A stretch of DNA of 64,000 nt from positions 140,764,449 to 140,828,448 of the forward strand of contig ML681963.1 in NCBI GenBank assembly GCA_007922195.1, read 5' to 3'. The position numbers and the translations under genes are program-made. The notes under the pieces were generated by a model that was not told the DNA's origin, did no database searches, and saw only the letters and a list, made by a program, of their open reading frames with translations. The DNA is from Podocnemis expansa (lineage: Eukaryota; Chordata; Testudines; Podocnemididae). Positions 1 through 12,600 of this stretch are shown here, one piece after another (the first letter of the stretch is position 1; each line of letters opens with the position of its first letter).

Positions 1-104
1 TGGTCTCTCAGAGCATGGGCACTATCACATTTATTTCTGCTTCCTGCCAGGGATGGGAAATATAAAAGGAGAGGTACCTAGCATCTTTTTTTAAAATTTT
101 TGGG

Positions 105-134
105 TGCTGCTGCTGCTGCTGCTGCTGCTGCTGC
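105..134 (+). repeat. (TGC)10 trinucleotide microsatellite
   Basis: Ten uninterrupted TGC/CTG units follow a T-rich stretch. The antisense strand reads through it as poly-Gln in a 98-codon frame, but that frame has no other coding character, so I treat the tract as a simple repeat. Confidence 0.95.
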
Positions 135-651
135 AATAATAAGCTACACTGGAGGCTGGAGGGAGCACACACAGTGAGTTTGGCTTTTGTGTGTCTATTG
201 CCCTTTCTTGATGGCAGTCTAAGAAACATGCTCTTTCCCTGATGATTGTAAATCAGCTGGCAGGCTGGCTTGTGTGGGGGGTTGGTTTTTGTGTCTGTGT
301 GCATTTGTGTGTAGTAGGATGGTAACGTGGAAATTAAACGAACTTGGTGTTATACAGAAAACCAGTCAGACCAGTTTAAAGAAGGGTGAGAGGGGCAGAG
401 AGCAGTATCACTTGCAGGAATAAAATAACAGCAGAGTAGACACTGTATTTCAGAAATATGGGACTGTGTTCTTAGCATGCCTGCGTCACTCCTCCTCCAG
501 ATATAAATAATAACAATAATAGTCTGTATTCACCTATGTTCACCAGGGATATTTCTTGCTGCTTGTTGCAACGCTCAACAACTCCTGCTTTTGTTGTACA
601 GGGATTTTAAAAAAAAATCCCTTATGATAAGAAAATGTTGGCAACCGTACT
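135..651. other. Non-coding, nothing recognised
   Basis: No gene or clear repeat family is visible. There are short A-runs and a TAA-rich patch near 510-525. Confidence 0.5.
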
Positions 652-849
652 AAGGGTATGCCTACTCTACCGTGGCACAGCTACAGTGTGTAGACACTTC
701 CAACGCTGATGGAAGGGATTTTTTTCATGGACTTAGCTGTGCCTATAGTTGGAGTTAAGTTGACCTAACTTTGTCACACAGGGCACACAATTTTTCACAG
801 CCCTGAATGATTTAGCTAGGCCACTCTAATTTTAGGTGTAGACTTGGCC
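652..849 (+). mobile_element. MITE, family A (GTCTACAC-type termini), copy 1
   Basis: The left end reads AGGGTATGCCTACTCTACC and the right end ends TAGGTGTAGACTTGGCC, which is an imperfect inverted terminal repeat. The interior shares the CACAGCCCTGA-like block seen in the copies at 58214-58505 and 60611-60893. It has no coding capacity. The family looks like a non-autonomous DNA transposon; the superfamily is not determined. Confidence 0.6.
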
Positions 850-2369
850 GAAAGGGCTGTGTCATTGCTTAATCTCAGCTGCTGGAAGGAGAAGTTGGGG
901 ATCTGTTTGTTCTGGTTAAATTTCTTTTTCTTTTTCAGCTGATTTGATTAGACCCAAGTTACCTCTCTTGCTGCTGAGCAAACTGTCAAATGCGTTTATA
1001 GAACAGCATTTCTTCTGCATAATGATTCCCCTACAACTACACACCCACAACCCTAACTTCTAATAGGCACCTCCCTCCAGCATTCAACAGACTTCTGTTC
1101 TCCTGTAGCATCAAAAATGGCAGCTCCTGGCTCGGTGCCTTGCAACAATCCGTGGTGTGTCTATAAAATGCTGGATTTCACTCACTGTTTATGTTGTGTG
1201 TGGATACTTTGGAAGCTACTTGCACTCAGAGAAAAACCAGCAGACAGGAACCCAGGGAGATGTAAACATACACAGATGGGGTTAAAGTTATTCTCAAGTG
1301 CAGGCAGAACTGGCTGAACAATCCCATAAGAAAGGCAAGCTAGGCAGGACATAAAGTACACAAGAGTTTACGTGTGGTATGGGGTGTAGGATTCACCACC
1401 TCCAAGAGCTGTGAGAGCTGGAGCTGTTTGATATACCCCAATGCACATCTGTTGTGTACTACCTCTTAGGACGGTGGTGATCTTCCATGCAGCTCACAGA
1501 CAACATGTGAGCCAACCCCATGGAATATGTGGGCCACCCCAGCACCCACAGGACCTGAGAGAACACATCATTCTGGTTAAGCTACAGACTTGCCTTGGAC
1601 AACCAATGATTGTAGACCCAAATGTATCTTGTACTTGCCAAGTTATTTTCTGTGACTGGCCAGTTGGAGTTTAGAGGAATTTGCCCAGCTAAGATGGAGC
1701 TCAGGAACTGAGGAGTTATGGTTTGTTCACAGGCTGGCATATATAACAACAACCCACAAACCAGCAGGGTTACCCAGACCGCTGAACTGAAATCCCAAAA
1801 ACATGCCATGATCTAAACCACCACAGTCCATAGACACAGTGTGACTAACTGTGTACTCGGGGAAGAACCCTGTGGCTGAAATTCATGAAACCACCACATT
1901 AGTCCTTTAGAATCTCCCACTTCTTTGATGCTTGCAAATGCTGACTGTCTGCTTTTGGCCAGGCTGGCAGTTGGATATGATTACTTTTAACTACTGACAT
2001 GCTGCCTAATTGGGCAAACATATCATCTGTTCTGTTATGTTCCCCAACCCAGTCCATCCCCTTTTAGCCATTTATCCACCAGCTGAATCTAACAGTCTGA
2101 GCTCTGTGGAGCAGGAACTCTCTTTTGTATGGTGCTTAGGGCAGTCTGGAGTTTCGGTCTTGACTGAGGTGTCTATGCAGCACCTTGATGATAATATTGG
2201 TCCCTTGCGGTCTCTGTGGAACTCTTTCAATGCCTGCTGAAGTCAATAGGAAGACTCCCACTGAGCTCAGCAGTGGCTGGATAAGGTGCTCTGAGTGCCT
2301 TCTCTGTTGTAGTTTATTGTCCCCCCTTGAAGGGGATATTACTTGTGGAGCATGTTAACATTTCCAACC
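850..2369. other. Intergenic, nothing firm recognised
   Basis: Short chance reading frames only. Around 2095-2235 there is a weak similarity to the L2-like tail that follows, starting at a GTCTGAGCTCTGTGGAGCAGG string, but it is too decayed to call. Confidence 0.45.
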
Positions 2370-2545
2370 ATGGAGATCCTGCTCTGATACTTAGACTGTA
2401 GGCTCTCTGGGGCAGGGACTGGAATTTTATTCTGTGTTTGCCAGCGACTAATCCAATGCGACCCTTGTCCTTGACTGTGGCTCCTAGGTTCTACAGTAAC
2501 ACAAATCATAAATATGAACAACAACAATAATAATAATTCTGCTTA
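2370..2545 (+). repeat. L2-like LINE 3' tail remnant
   Basis: The order 'TTAGACTGTAGGCTCTCTGG', 'GGGCAGGGACTGGAAT', a GCCAGCGACTAATCC-like string and a terminal ACAACAATAATAATAAT microsatellite matches the layout of L2-type 3' ends in amniotes. It is old and non-coding. Confidence 0.5.
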
Positions 2546-3006
2546 ATTAATTGAATGCAGAATGTTGGGCAGATCTGTTCTGCTGCCCTGCTCTTGGCTT
2601 TAGCAAGAGCCCTATAAAATGAAACACTTTCAGGGAAATATGTTTTGCCTGGTAAAATCGTAATAAGGTTATTGACTTATTTTTCTTCAGTATCTAAATG
2701 TTGTTTTAGGGTTGGTTACAGCAAACAGTGAGAAGGAGACTTAACCCCTCCCTCTCCTGACATCCCAGGCGTTGCTATCCAGGGTGAGCAAATGAGCACA
2801 GCTTTCTTTTCTGCACAGAGTGACTTTTTAGGAGTACTCTTAGGCATTGCTTGGTGCAGGTAAGCACCAGCCCTATGTGAGGCCCAATCACTGCATCACA
2901 TTCCTCCTTTTATAATCAGGAATTATTCATGTCCCAGCCTACGGACATTTCTTATAATGGTCTAGAAGAGAACAGCACAGTGTAATGGTGGAGAACCCAC
3001 ATGACT
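2546..3006. other. Intergenic, nothing recognised
   Basis: No gene, tandem repeat or terminal inverted repeat was seen. Confidence 0.45.
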
Positions 3007-4070
3007 TGTAAGGAGTATAAAGGAGAGTCTTTATTCAGGCTTCTGGATGCAACACCACCCTTGTAGCTCTCTCTGACCTGCTTGTGACCTGGGCCTCCTG
3101 GGCTGACCTGAATGTGCAAAAATCAGAGCAAGCTGCAAAACCAGGGGCAAACCCCTGAACCACTGATGGGTGGTACTTAAACCACTCCCCAGTCAGTGAC
3201 AAAACATGCTTCTGATTCCCCACTCTGGTCATCACCAAGCATAACAAAATAGAAACAGCTCCCTTCATGCACATCAGCTCCTATGGTCCCTGCTAGCCAC
3301 TGGGTCTCTTAAAGAAATAGGTTCTCCTGACCCCAAAGGGTCAGCCACATCACCCCAGAACAATGTAGGCTTGGATCTTACCCAAAATACCATGCTGCCA
3401 GCCAATCCTTTAGTAACTACAACTAAAGATTTACTATAAGAAGAAAACAAACAAAATATGAGAGATGTTAAAGGGTCAAAGTGAATCACATACATACAAA
3501 TGATTTAGAGTCCATAGAAAACAAATCCTTGAAGATCTTGTAGTTTGCAGTTTAGTCCCACTCCTCTGGTGTGCACCCAGCAGCAGCAGCTGGGTGGGTC
3601 TCAGTCCTTTGTTCAGTCCCAGGAGAACAGTTGCAGAGAACGGTGTTGGTCGCAGCCAGACTGAAGACTAAAGACGAAATGGAGATGGGTCCCCTGCCTT
3701 TTATCTCAGAGTCCGTGCCAGATGAGAATGGAGTTGGTCAGTCTGGGTAACTCTTCAAACAGGTTTCTTCTTGGGCCCACTGCAGCTGGGAGCCCACCTG
3801 ATAGGGGCCATCAAGAGGAACAATAGTTTTGCGGACACCCAGTCTGGGATTGCCTTAAGAACAAATCACTTGGAACACACACAAAAACAAATAGATTTCT
3901 AATTTCTAATACAGGCATGATACCTATATACAAGCCATATAATAATTGTTGTCAATAGAAAGGCTGTAATCTGCCACCAAACATGGTATATCACATATGG
4001 ATTATTGCAAATTGATATATTAATACGAAAAATAACCATGAACAGTCTCCTAGGCCCAGACAGCGTCACA
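3007..4070 (-). mobile_element. Putative solo LTR-like block, antisense
   Basis: On the minus strand the block opens with TGTGACGCTGTCTGG near 4070. It contains a TATA-like GATAAAAGG near 3700 and a CCTGAATAAAGACTCTCC string (poly(A) signal) near 3025-3040, the order expected of an LTR. No gag, pol or env reading frame flanks it, so it would be a solo LTR. I could not find a convincing 4-6 bp target duplication and the 3' edge is a guess. The GACGCTGTCTG start recurs in the block at 54890-55560. Confidence 0.35.
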
Positions 4071-4664
4071 CCTCTATCTCCTGGAAAAACTAAACAGAGC
4101 CTGTCTGCCCAGAGCTATTACAACAGAGCTTGGTTTGTGTTGTAAGTTTTGGTGGGGTTTGCTGTAAACAGCTCATATGCTAATATAGGCTTCTCCTGAA
4201 GTCTGAGCTGCATTTTCAAAGATGCCTCCATCCTGCCTGAAAGTTTATATCCAGATTGTTGACTACACGGTGTCTTTTTGCACATGCAAATCAGTTAAGC
4301 TGCAAATATAACCTACTCATTTGCACATGGAAAGTTTGGATCCTCCCTGTGCAAGAAGAGTTGCTACCCATAAATGGACATGGGGAAGATCTGAGGCCAA
4401 TGTTCCCTCTAAGCTGCGCGGGTGAGCCCTGGCCCAGAAGCTGCTGCTCACCTGTGCAGGCAACACTCGCCCCCTCACAGGCTCCGGGCATGTTTCTCCT
4501 GATGCCACACCTGGGGGTTGGGGCTGGGAGAGTTCAAAATCTCCCAGGCTGCTGGAGCTGACTGTGTTAGTGTTCCAGCTGGCCAGGCAAGGGGGAAGGG
4601 CTTAAGGGGGGGCAGGGAATTTATCTAGGAAAGCAGTCCAGCAAGGCAGAGGCGGGCATCGTAC

Positions 4665-4915
4665 CTTGGAAACCGGCAAAGGGAGGGTGGGGGGAAGGGG
4701 AAGAGGTTGGGTCAGACAGAGGCAGGAGCGGGGCCCACGCCACAGGGAAGCCAGCACGGGGGGGCGCAGTATTACAGGGAGGAAAGAAGGGGTTGAGTTG
4801 GGCAGGCAGAAAAGGGGGACCCTGCCACAGGGAAAGCAGCAATGGGGGGGTTGCAGGAAGGGAAGAAGGGGTAAGGAGGCAGAAGCAGGGGACTGGGTCC
4901 TGCCACAGGTAAAAT
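4665..4915 (+). repeat. G-rich minisatellite, about three 80-bp units
   Basis: Units start at CACAGGGAAGCCAGCA, CACAGGGAAAGCAGCA and CACAGGTAAAATGG, preceded by a weaker unit. Each carries a GGAAGAAAGAAGGGGTT-like core. A stray further unit lies at about 5848-5930. Confidence 0.65.
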
Positions 4916-5186
4916 GGATTGGGGTAAGGTTACCAGAGGTCTGGCAAGTTCTCTGTCCTCCAGACATTTTAAAAACAGTTGCTTTTGTCTGGCTTTTCAC
5001 TGCTTAGGAGTGGAATGTTAAACACCTCTCTAACAGCCCAGTTATGGAGCTGGGGCTCTTCCCGCAGCAGCTGGAGGTCGGAGGTGGTCACGTGCACACA
5101 CTGCTCAATCATAGCTCTGAACAAACCAGGCCTTGTCACTGAGAGCTCAAGTGTCCCTTGAATGTGCAGGTTGTTTCTCCAAGGTT

Positions 5187-5263
5187 GGGTGGATAGCTCA
5201 GTTTGTAGAGAGTTTGTGTTTTTTTTTTTTTTTTTAAAGCTTGGGGTTGTGGGTTCAAGACTT
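5187..5263 (+). repeat. tRNA-derived SINE-like segment, copy 1
   Basis: An A-box-like GGATAGCTCAGTTTGTAGAG is followed, after a T-run, by a B-box-like GGGTTCAAGAC, the arrangement of a pol III tRNA-type promoter. The T-run interrupts the tRNA body, so it is not a functional tRNA. The flanking block and this segment recur together at 16000-16385. Confidence 0.55.
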
Positions 5264-5340
5264 GTAAAGGACACTTTTATTTTTGGCCCTTGCTCCCTAC
5301 AAAATGGCTAAATTGGGGAGGAAAAAAAAAAGATACTAAT

Positions 5341-6818
5341 AAAATAAAATCTACCATAAATAAAATTACTAACAAGGACTAATTGGACCAATTAAATAAA
5401 ACCACTAAAGGGACTGGACAGAAACAATTTAGGACTTTTTTTTTTTAACTGTAAAAATGGGCTGCTGTGGAAAATGAAAAGTGAGTTAACTGGGGTTTTT
5501 TTCCCCCTTTTTTTAACTTTTTAAGGTATTTTTCAAGTTTATATTTGAAAATTTAGTTTTTTAACTTTAGTCTCAGGAACATTAATGAAAGGGCCATGAA
5601 AAACTTTCATTTAATGAAAAAAATCCAGTTCTCAGTAAAAGAAACCATTTTGGTAATTTTCTTTATTTTAAAAGAATTTAAAATCACATGATATTGTGTG
5701 GTTTTAATGCTGCATTCATTAATCATTACCCATTTTCCGTGCCATAATATGGGAATTACAGTTATATTAACACTATATTTTCTCCACATCCTCCAATGTC
5801 CTCCTTTCCGTGCTTTGGTATCTCGTAACCCTAGATTGGGGCAGTTTACAGGGAAGAAAGAAGGGGTTGGGCAAAGCAGAAGCAGGGGACCAGGTTGCCC
5901 CATGGGAAAACCAGCAGCAGGAGGGTTACAAAAACTCAGTTCCCAGATTCAGCTCCCAAAAAATTTGGGGATGCTCAGAGTGAGAGCCAGATTTCACAGC
6001 TGGCATTTGTTTCCTGCATTAAAATTTCAGACCAAAACTTTGGAGTAGTTCATATCAGGATGAAGTCAGAGCTAGAAACCAATCTCATCCAGGGAATCTC
6101 TCATGAATGGTTAATTCTCTTTTGCTAAAAGCATGTCAGGTTGAATGTCCAATTTTGTTTGATAGGTGCAATTTCTGTACTCAAAGGATTCGAATCAAAG
6201 CTGATTGACAGGGGAGTCCATTTGCAATGTCACGGGGAAAACAAAACAAAAAAACCAACAACAAAACCCACCCCACCAAGGGTTTGTTCCAGTTGCACTC
6301 TTTCTGTGGCTTTTGGCTAAGATCAACTAATATCCATTGAACACCTGAGATGTCATCCTCTTCCCTGTGCTTATAGGAGGAATGATAATTATCTGGTGTG
6401 TCTTTTCCAAGTTTAATATGCCCATCTTAAATGAGAAATGAATAAAGATATCTAGAGTCATAATGAGGGCAATAGCTACCGTTTCAATGGCTTGTTGTAA
6501 GTGCATCTATTGATGCTTTTAGGAAAGCTGATTGGATTTGTTCACATATAGTCCAACCAACCCACGTTATTTATCACAGGAGGAATTATTTTATCATTCA
6601 ATGGCTTTTTCCTGTTGTGTTTCCTTCCACTTTTCACACATGTGGGGCAATGGAGCCAGAAAATCTGCTAATAATTTTAAGAACTGGAGTGGGTTACAGT
6701 AATATGCTACATTTGTATTCAACCCTGTAGATTGCAGAAATTTTCTTGATTCATTCTTTTTCTGTAGTGAGGGAGTGATAGCTATTCATTTTCATAGCAA
6801 AGCAATGCCTTCCTTTCT
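5341..6818. other. AT-rich intergenic DNA
   Basis: Long A- and T-runs (5318-5328, 5436-5446, 5505-5515) and one isolated copy of the 80-bp minisatellite unit at about 5848-5930. No gene is seen. Confidence 0.45.
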
Positions 6819-7000
6819 CAATGTTCCCCCTAAGCTGATGATGCAACTGAGCAAGTTATGAAAGCACTTATGGGAGCCAGTGGGGAAGGGGGCCTGACCC
6901 GGGTTCGGGAAGGGGAGGGAACTTGCTCAGCTGCGTCCACAACTTGCTCAGCAGCATCTATAACTTGTTGAGCTGCATTGTCAGCTTAGAGGGAACATTG
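6819..7000 (+). mobile_element. 182-bp MITE with CAATGTTCCC termini
   Basis: It opens CAATGTTCCCCCTAAGCTG and closes CAGCTTAGAGGGAACATTG, a 19-bp terminal inverted repeat with one mismatch. The interior repeats AACTTGCTCAGC. No target duplication survives. It is the shortest member of the group with these termini. Confidence 0.8.
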
Positions 7001-7787
7001 AATTTTGTCTTTGCCTATAATTTAGCTCCTGGTGACTTACAAGCCATGGCTGGAGGGGCTAAATAAATAGTCTTGTTCTATTTTTGGAGCAGATATCAGT
7101 GGCCTCCAGATGTTGCAGAATGCTGTTGTTTTTATGGGAAGGAGATGTTTCAAAGAGGGGCTTACGTCTTTGAGCTGTTTGCTCAGTGTAAAATTAGAAT
7201 TAGTTGAGAAATGGATTTGTTTTCAATTGACAAATTCTGAGGTTTTTGGAGGTGGTCTCTATGGGTGAACTATCCCAGGATCACACTAGGAGTTTGTGTC
7301 AAGAGTCAGGAATTGATCGCCTTAGTGCCTGTCCAGTGCCTCCACATCAGTCTATCTCACAGCATATAGAATATAAAGACTTTGCTCTAGTAAACATTAT
7401 ACACAAAGGCCTCAAATGCAAAGTGTCCTTTTTTTTTTTTTATCACAGCTTCTGTTTTCTGACTATTTTTAGTGACTAGTTTTAGTGCTAATTAACAGAT
7501 TTCTGAAGCTGACCAAACTTTCATAAATAGGAAATCTGACACTGGCTGAATAGGAGCCAATTTGGTAATGATCAGATTAGACTGGAATGGTTAGATCAGA
7601 CTTCTAATTTTTGTTCCTACTGTAGAACTATTTGTTAGCCCTGGAATTAATTAATTAATTAATAGTACTGTGCCACTTGGTGGGGAAAATTTGAAAAGAA
7701 TAAAACATCTCCTGAGTCTGAATATAATCTAACTGTAGTCAAAATTTAATAACTTTGTTTTCTGTTGTTTGAGGTCAGAGATAAAAG
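7001..7787. other. Upstream flank of the nucleotidase gene
   Basis: This holds a short (TTAA)n tract at 7644-7662 and an AT-rich approach to the start codon. The string TTTTCTGTTGTTTGAG just upstream of the ATG (7758-7773) resembles a splice acceptor, so an upstream untranslated exon is possible. No CpG-rich promoter is visible. Confidence 0.35.
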
Positions 7788-7832
7788 ATGGCAGAGGCTG
7801 AAAGCACAGTTATAAACACCAATGTGAAACAG
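7788..7832 (+). CDS. NT5C1A-like: Nucleotidase exon 1
   Basis: It encodes residues 1-15, MAEAESTVINTNVKQ, and ends at CAG|GTAAGA in phase 0. It is too short to be found as an open frame. It is supported by the ATG context, the donor and in-frame joining to exon 2, which begins KDPNEALVIAV. The sequence itself has no diagnostic motif, so an alternative first exon remains possible. Confidence 0.65.
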
Positions 7833-9583
7833 GTAAGAAGTTGTTTTGTTACACCACTTTATTGTCCATATTTCAAGTGCTTATCCTCAGTGTGGTATTC
7901 CAAAATACACCAATGAGGAAAAGCAGGAGCTAGTGGCCTGAGTACAGCAATGGGAGCTAGGAACTCCTGAAATCTAATTCTGATTTCAGTGCTGAAGGTA
8001 AAATGTTCATACCTGAGGGATGAAAGAATGGTGGATTACTTATCAGTAACTGTCCTTCTTCAAGATGGGCCACTCAGATTCATTCAGTAATAGGTGTATC
8101 CATGCTGCAGTGCACGATTGGTAGGAAACTTTTTTTGCTCTAGCCTGTCAGGAGAGGGCTGGCGGCCACTGCCCCCCAAGCCACCCCGCTATATATGTGG
8201 CCGCCACCTGGCCCCTCCTCAGTCCCTAAAAGTAGCCAACTCCAAGTTGCAAGGACGGTGGGAGGGTTGTGAATGAATCCGAGCAGCCTATCTTGAAGAA
8301 GGACAGTTACTGTAAGTAACTTTCCGTTCTTCGAACACTGCTCGGGTACAAGCAGTAATAGGTGACTACTAGCCGTGCTTGTGGATGGTGGGCAGAGTTG
8401 GCCCTGGCTGCCTCCAGCACTGCTTTTCCCACGCAGGGTAGCCACCCCCAGCCGGCAAGTTCCCCTGGAAAGACCTAAGGTGTTGGCCTTGGAACAGAGG
8501 ACCAGGTAAAGAGGAGCCTGGGCAGAGGGATCTGACCCCAGTTGGGAATAGAAGGCCTACTAAGAAGAGCCTTGCACATGGGATTTCTGAGGAAAAAGGG
8601 CCTTCAACACTGAGACCCTTCTAGCCAAGGTCAATAGCTACTAAAATCCACCTTCCAGGCAAGACCAGTAAACTACATGAGTCCTACTGCATTGGAGAGC
8701 CTACTGATCTGTGAAAGGCAGGAAAGCCCAACGTCACCTTAGTGTGAGACTTCAACGGAGATGCCTATGAAGCTACGATCGAGGAAGTGAGTCAGCATAA
8801 AGATCTGAGCAGTGGGTATTAGGGAACTGCTGAGGTAGAAAAACCCAGTATCCTGGAGCTAGCTTCAATTGAAGTGAGAAGGTTACAGGAAAGATAGCAG
8901 ACCCTGGAGCTATCCATCTACTAGCTGCGGATACCGAGTGCTGCGAGACACGAGGAAGAGGGGAAATGGAGCGGAAAAACCACCCCTTTCCCTAGTCCAG
9001 CCGAAAAGGGGTGCAGGGAGAGCAGGGCAGGAGCTACTGCCGAATAGGATGCGATGCCTACGTGGTTGGCTTAGATCACCATAACAAGACAAGAGTACTT
9101 ATCCACAGTTGAAGGGATGGCATGACCGGCCATGCCCAGGGCAAGCTACACCACTATTAAGGCATCACCTGAGGCCAGGGTGTCTTCTGAAGACATCGTA
9201 ACCCTCCCAGTTTTCTCGTGGAAGGAAGCTGTTCGACACTTCAAGGCATTACACCCATCTAAAGGGAGAATCTAGCAACTGAGACCTGATGATCAACGAT
9301 TTGCAGGCCACAGAAGAAATGCTCTTCTCCGTGGCCCGTGGCCTCAGTACTACTTCCCGTATTTGCAGCACTGATGGACGCAAAGGCCATAGAGTTGCAT
9401 ACCTAACAGAGGCACACCCAGCTTCGTAATGGACAGAACCTGGGGGTCCCAGTACCAGGGATGCAGAGAGAGAGAGAGAGATCTCAAGGACCTAGGGCAC
9501 AGGAAAGGAAAGACTCCCTCCGGCTAGGAAGGGCGGGGGTGTGTCAGCATGCTGAGGTGCAGCTCCAATTATCCCTTTTTGAC

Positions 9584-9614
<31 letters not shown>

Positions 9615-12600
9615 GCTTCTTCCCTTCCTTTCTCTTTCTTTTTAACCAAGAAAGGAGTGGTAGCTGACCAATGGCAAGGGTCATTTGGATCGTTGAGATC
9701 AAAGGTCACTATTTTTGGAATTGAGGGACGGAACTGGTAGTGTGTTCCCGCTGTCCTTGTGGGGTTTCATAGCTGCCTGACACTGAAATCCTATGTGTGC
9801 CAAGGAGCTATCCATGCCGGAGAAAGCCTGGAGAGGGTAGAAACATTGTTTAATATGACCCTTGGGCTAAAGCGCAGGAATTACTGGGAAGGATAACTGA
9901 AGTGTTGCTGGTGTCGTGAGGGCAGGTGCTCTGATGGGAGAGAATGCCTGCTGGGTGAGGAGGTTCTGGAAGAGGAGCAGAAAAACCCCACCTAGGCCCC
10001 TGTTCGAATTGAACATTACCACTGGCCTGAGAGTCAGACTTGGAGCCCAACAGCCCAAGTTGGGCAGAAATTTCATCCTGCCTGAGGGGAGGGAGGATGG
10101 ATGGTCTATGGGGGTACCCTAACAACAGGTAGTCTGCTGGGAAGATGCCTGCCTGGTGGGCAGGCTCCGGAAGCCGCGTAAGCCAATATTTATAATGAGT
10201 ATTTACAACAGGCCTCTGGGTTAGGATCAGAAGGACCGACCCCAGAGTTGGGCAAGGGCTTGTCACATGAGAGGAGAACCAGGAACAGATGGTCCCCACG
10301 TTGCCTGGGCCCATCACATGGGAAAGGGACAGGCCAGAGGTAGTGTGCCCATGCTGTTAGTGGGTGGCTACTAGGGGTGTTCCTGTCCTCCCTAGAGTAC
10401 ATACTGAGTAGCCTTAGGTTGCTTCCCATCCTCTTGTAACAACCAAAAACCCTTCTGAGTATTAAGGAGCAACACTCAGGGTCATAGGATCCTGGGATAC
10501 CCGGGACTGCCCGTTAAACAGCCCGTGGTCCATCAGGAGGCTCAGGCTAGGATATTAGGGGAACAGAGCTCCTCTTTCACTAAGAGTAAGAAATCCCCCT
10601 TTAGCTTGGGAGAAGGGGAGAAACATAGGGTCAGGCCAGAGGCCCTATCATGAAGAGTATCAAGCATGTCCTCCACATTATCCTGTCCCAAAAGACCTGG
10701 AGGCTGGACTGTGTGAGGAGGAGAAATGGGTAGGACCCAAGGCCTGCCGGACAGCTGCTAGACAGGGGAGGGCCTGTATTGTGGCCCATGTTGTGGGTCA
10801 CCTGGGTTTGGTTGCTGTGGGACCGAAAGGCAGGAAAGGGGGAAGCCTTTACGAGTGGTAGGAAGGTGTGAGAATCCAGAGCCCCGTTAGGAATAAAACC
10901 GTTCTGGATCTGTGGGGTCGGGCACATGGGATCAGGAGGTGCAGCCCTCAAGGCTAAGCGAACATATGTTCAGCCGAGTCACAACAGGGATACTGGAGGA
11001 AGAGTGCCTTACTTCTACGACAGGGAATAACGCAGTCCCTCCCAAGATATATAGGGATTACCCTGTGTGCCCACAAGGGGGAGCAGAGAAGCGTCGGATG
11101 TGAAGAAGTGGATGGGGCAGGGGCTCCCCTCCCCAATAGGGGAAAAACCCCAGTGAGAATTCATGGGTGACACCAAGACGGGAAATTGTGTTGGGGCCCG
11201 CAGTAGCACGTGGTCCCTGTCTAAAGGAAAGACTAACAACCATCAGCCAGAATAAGAGGTTCCAACCCCTGGTGGAGGGAGATGTCCCTCCACAGTGGGA
11301 GGGGGTATGGGCCTGGGACGGAAGAAACTCTCCTGCCCAAGAATGGAACCAGGCCTCGGGGTGAGAGCGCCCGACTCGGCCACCTGGCTGAAAAAGGGGC
11401 GAATCAGGGTGGGACGTAAGCCTCCTACTGGGTGGGAGACTGTTCAGGGGCCCCTTAAGGAAGGAGGTCCGAATATTTAAACTCCCCCTGGGGTCTTGGG
11501 CACTGGTGATGATGGCCTCAGTCTCCCCCTTTGATGGCAAGGCTCTTTTCCTGGCAAAGTTGAAGATGACCTGCTGGGAGGCCGGGGGCATGCCCGCTTC
11601 CCTAAGCCATGCTGCGCGGCGGAGGGTCACAGCCGAGGCCATTGTGCAGGAGGCTGTCTCTATAGCGTCCCAAGCTGATAAGAGAAGGTTTTGGGATGCT
11701 ATCCTGCCCTCCTCCAGGAAGGCATCATAATCTTCCCTCACCTCCTGTGGGAATAGGTGTCTAAACTTATTCATTGACTCCCACATGTCCATCATATACC
11801 TGCTCACCAGGGCCTGGCTGTTGGCCACGCACAACTGGAAAGTGGAGGAGGAGTACACCTTCCGTCCCAGAAAGCCTACTTCCCTTGATGCAGGGAATTT
11901 CCCTTGGGCCCAGCACCGCTTCCACCACGCCCTGAGACCATACCGCATGGTTGGTGAGAGAAGGGAAGTCTATCCCTGGGACCTGGTATTTGAGGCCTGC
12001 CATCTCCGATACTGGGGGAATAAAGTCTGGGCTTCGCCATTGTGACAAGGCAAGATCTCAGACAGTAGGGTGGAGTGGGACCGTGATAGGATCGCTGGAC
12101 AAGAACACCAGCCCAAATAGTGTGTTGGCGGACCCCTCAGGGGATTGAACTTCCATCCCCGCATGGGCAGCAGCACAGCACGGAAGATTGAAATGCACTG
12201 TGAGGTCTCCCGTGTAGGAGGATGGCATGGGATTTAAGGTTCTGGCCAGTGCCGGAGGTGCCGGTGCTGATATGAGTCCCACAGTACCGCAGGGGCCCTA
12301 TGCGGTCTCTTGAGGGGACCATTCATGGAGCTGGTACCTAAAAGGTGCCGACGTCAAGAGTCTAGGACGGGGCAATTTAGACCCCCTTGAGGCACCCTCC
12401 TCCAGGCTCAACGGAGGGGAAACTCCTTGGGACCATGATGATGGTACCAGTGATGGCAAAGTGATACGGTGCTGGGGAGAAGGCTCAATGGTACTGGGGC
12501 TCTCAGGCATGGGGGGTTCTGGTATCAGGGAACTCTATACCGAGACTGGAGAGGGTGTTCGATGGTGCTTCTGGGGCCAGACCCTGGAGGCAAACTCTGG

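Larger units (their letters stand above)
4398..5340 (+). mobile_element. Composite hAT-like element, copy 1, right end not found
   Basis: The left terminus CAATGTTCCCTCTAAG is the same terminal string that bounds the elements at 6819, 14051, 15238 and 26842. Inside, in order, are a GC-rich start, a minisatellite (4665-4915), a block beginning GGTTACCAGAGGTC (from about 4928) and a tRNA-like segment (5187-5260). The copy at 15238-16505 has the same order and a right terminus; here the matching right terminus is missing or unrecognisable. No transposase is encoded. Confidence 0.5.

Noticed and set aside
8..304. 98-codon minus frame with poly-Gln
   Set aside because: Gln run is only the (TGC)10 microsatellite; no conserved sequence around it.
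4602..5007. Pro- and Gly/Arg-rich frames of 113-132 codons
   Set aside because: Shadow of the 80-bp G-rich minisatellite.
8046..8364. Paired CTTGAAGAAGGACAG strings as a simple local hairpin
   Set aside because: Better explained as the DIRS end and its internal complementary region, since the second half matches the far end at 13400.
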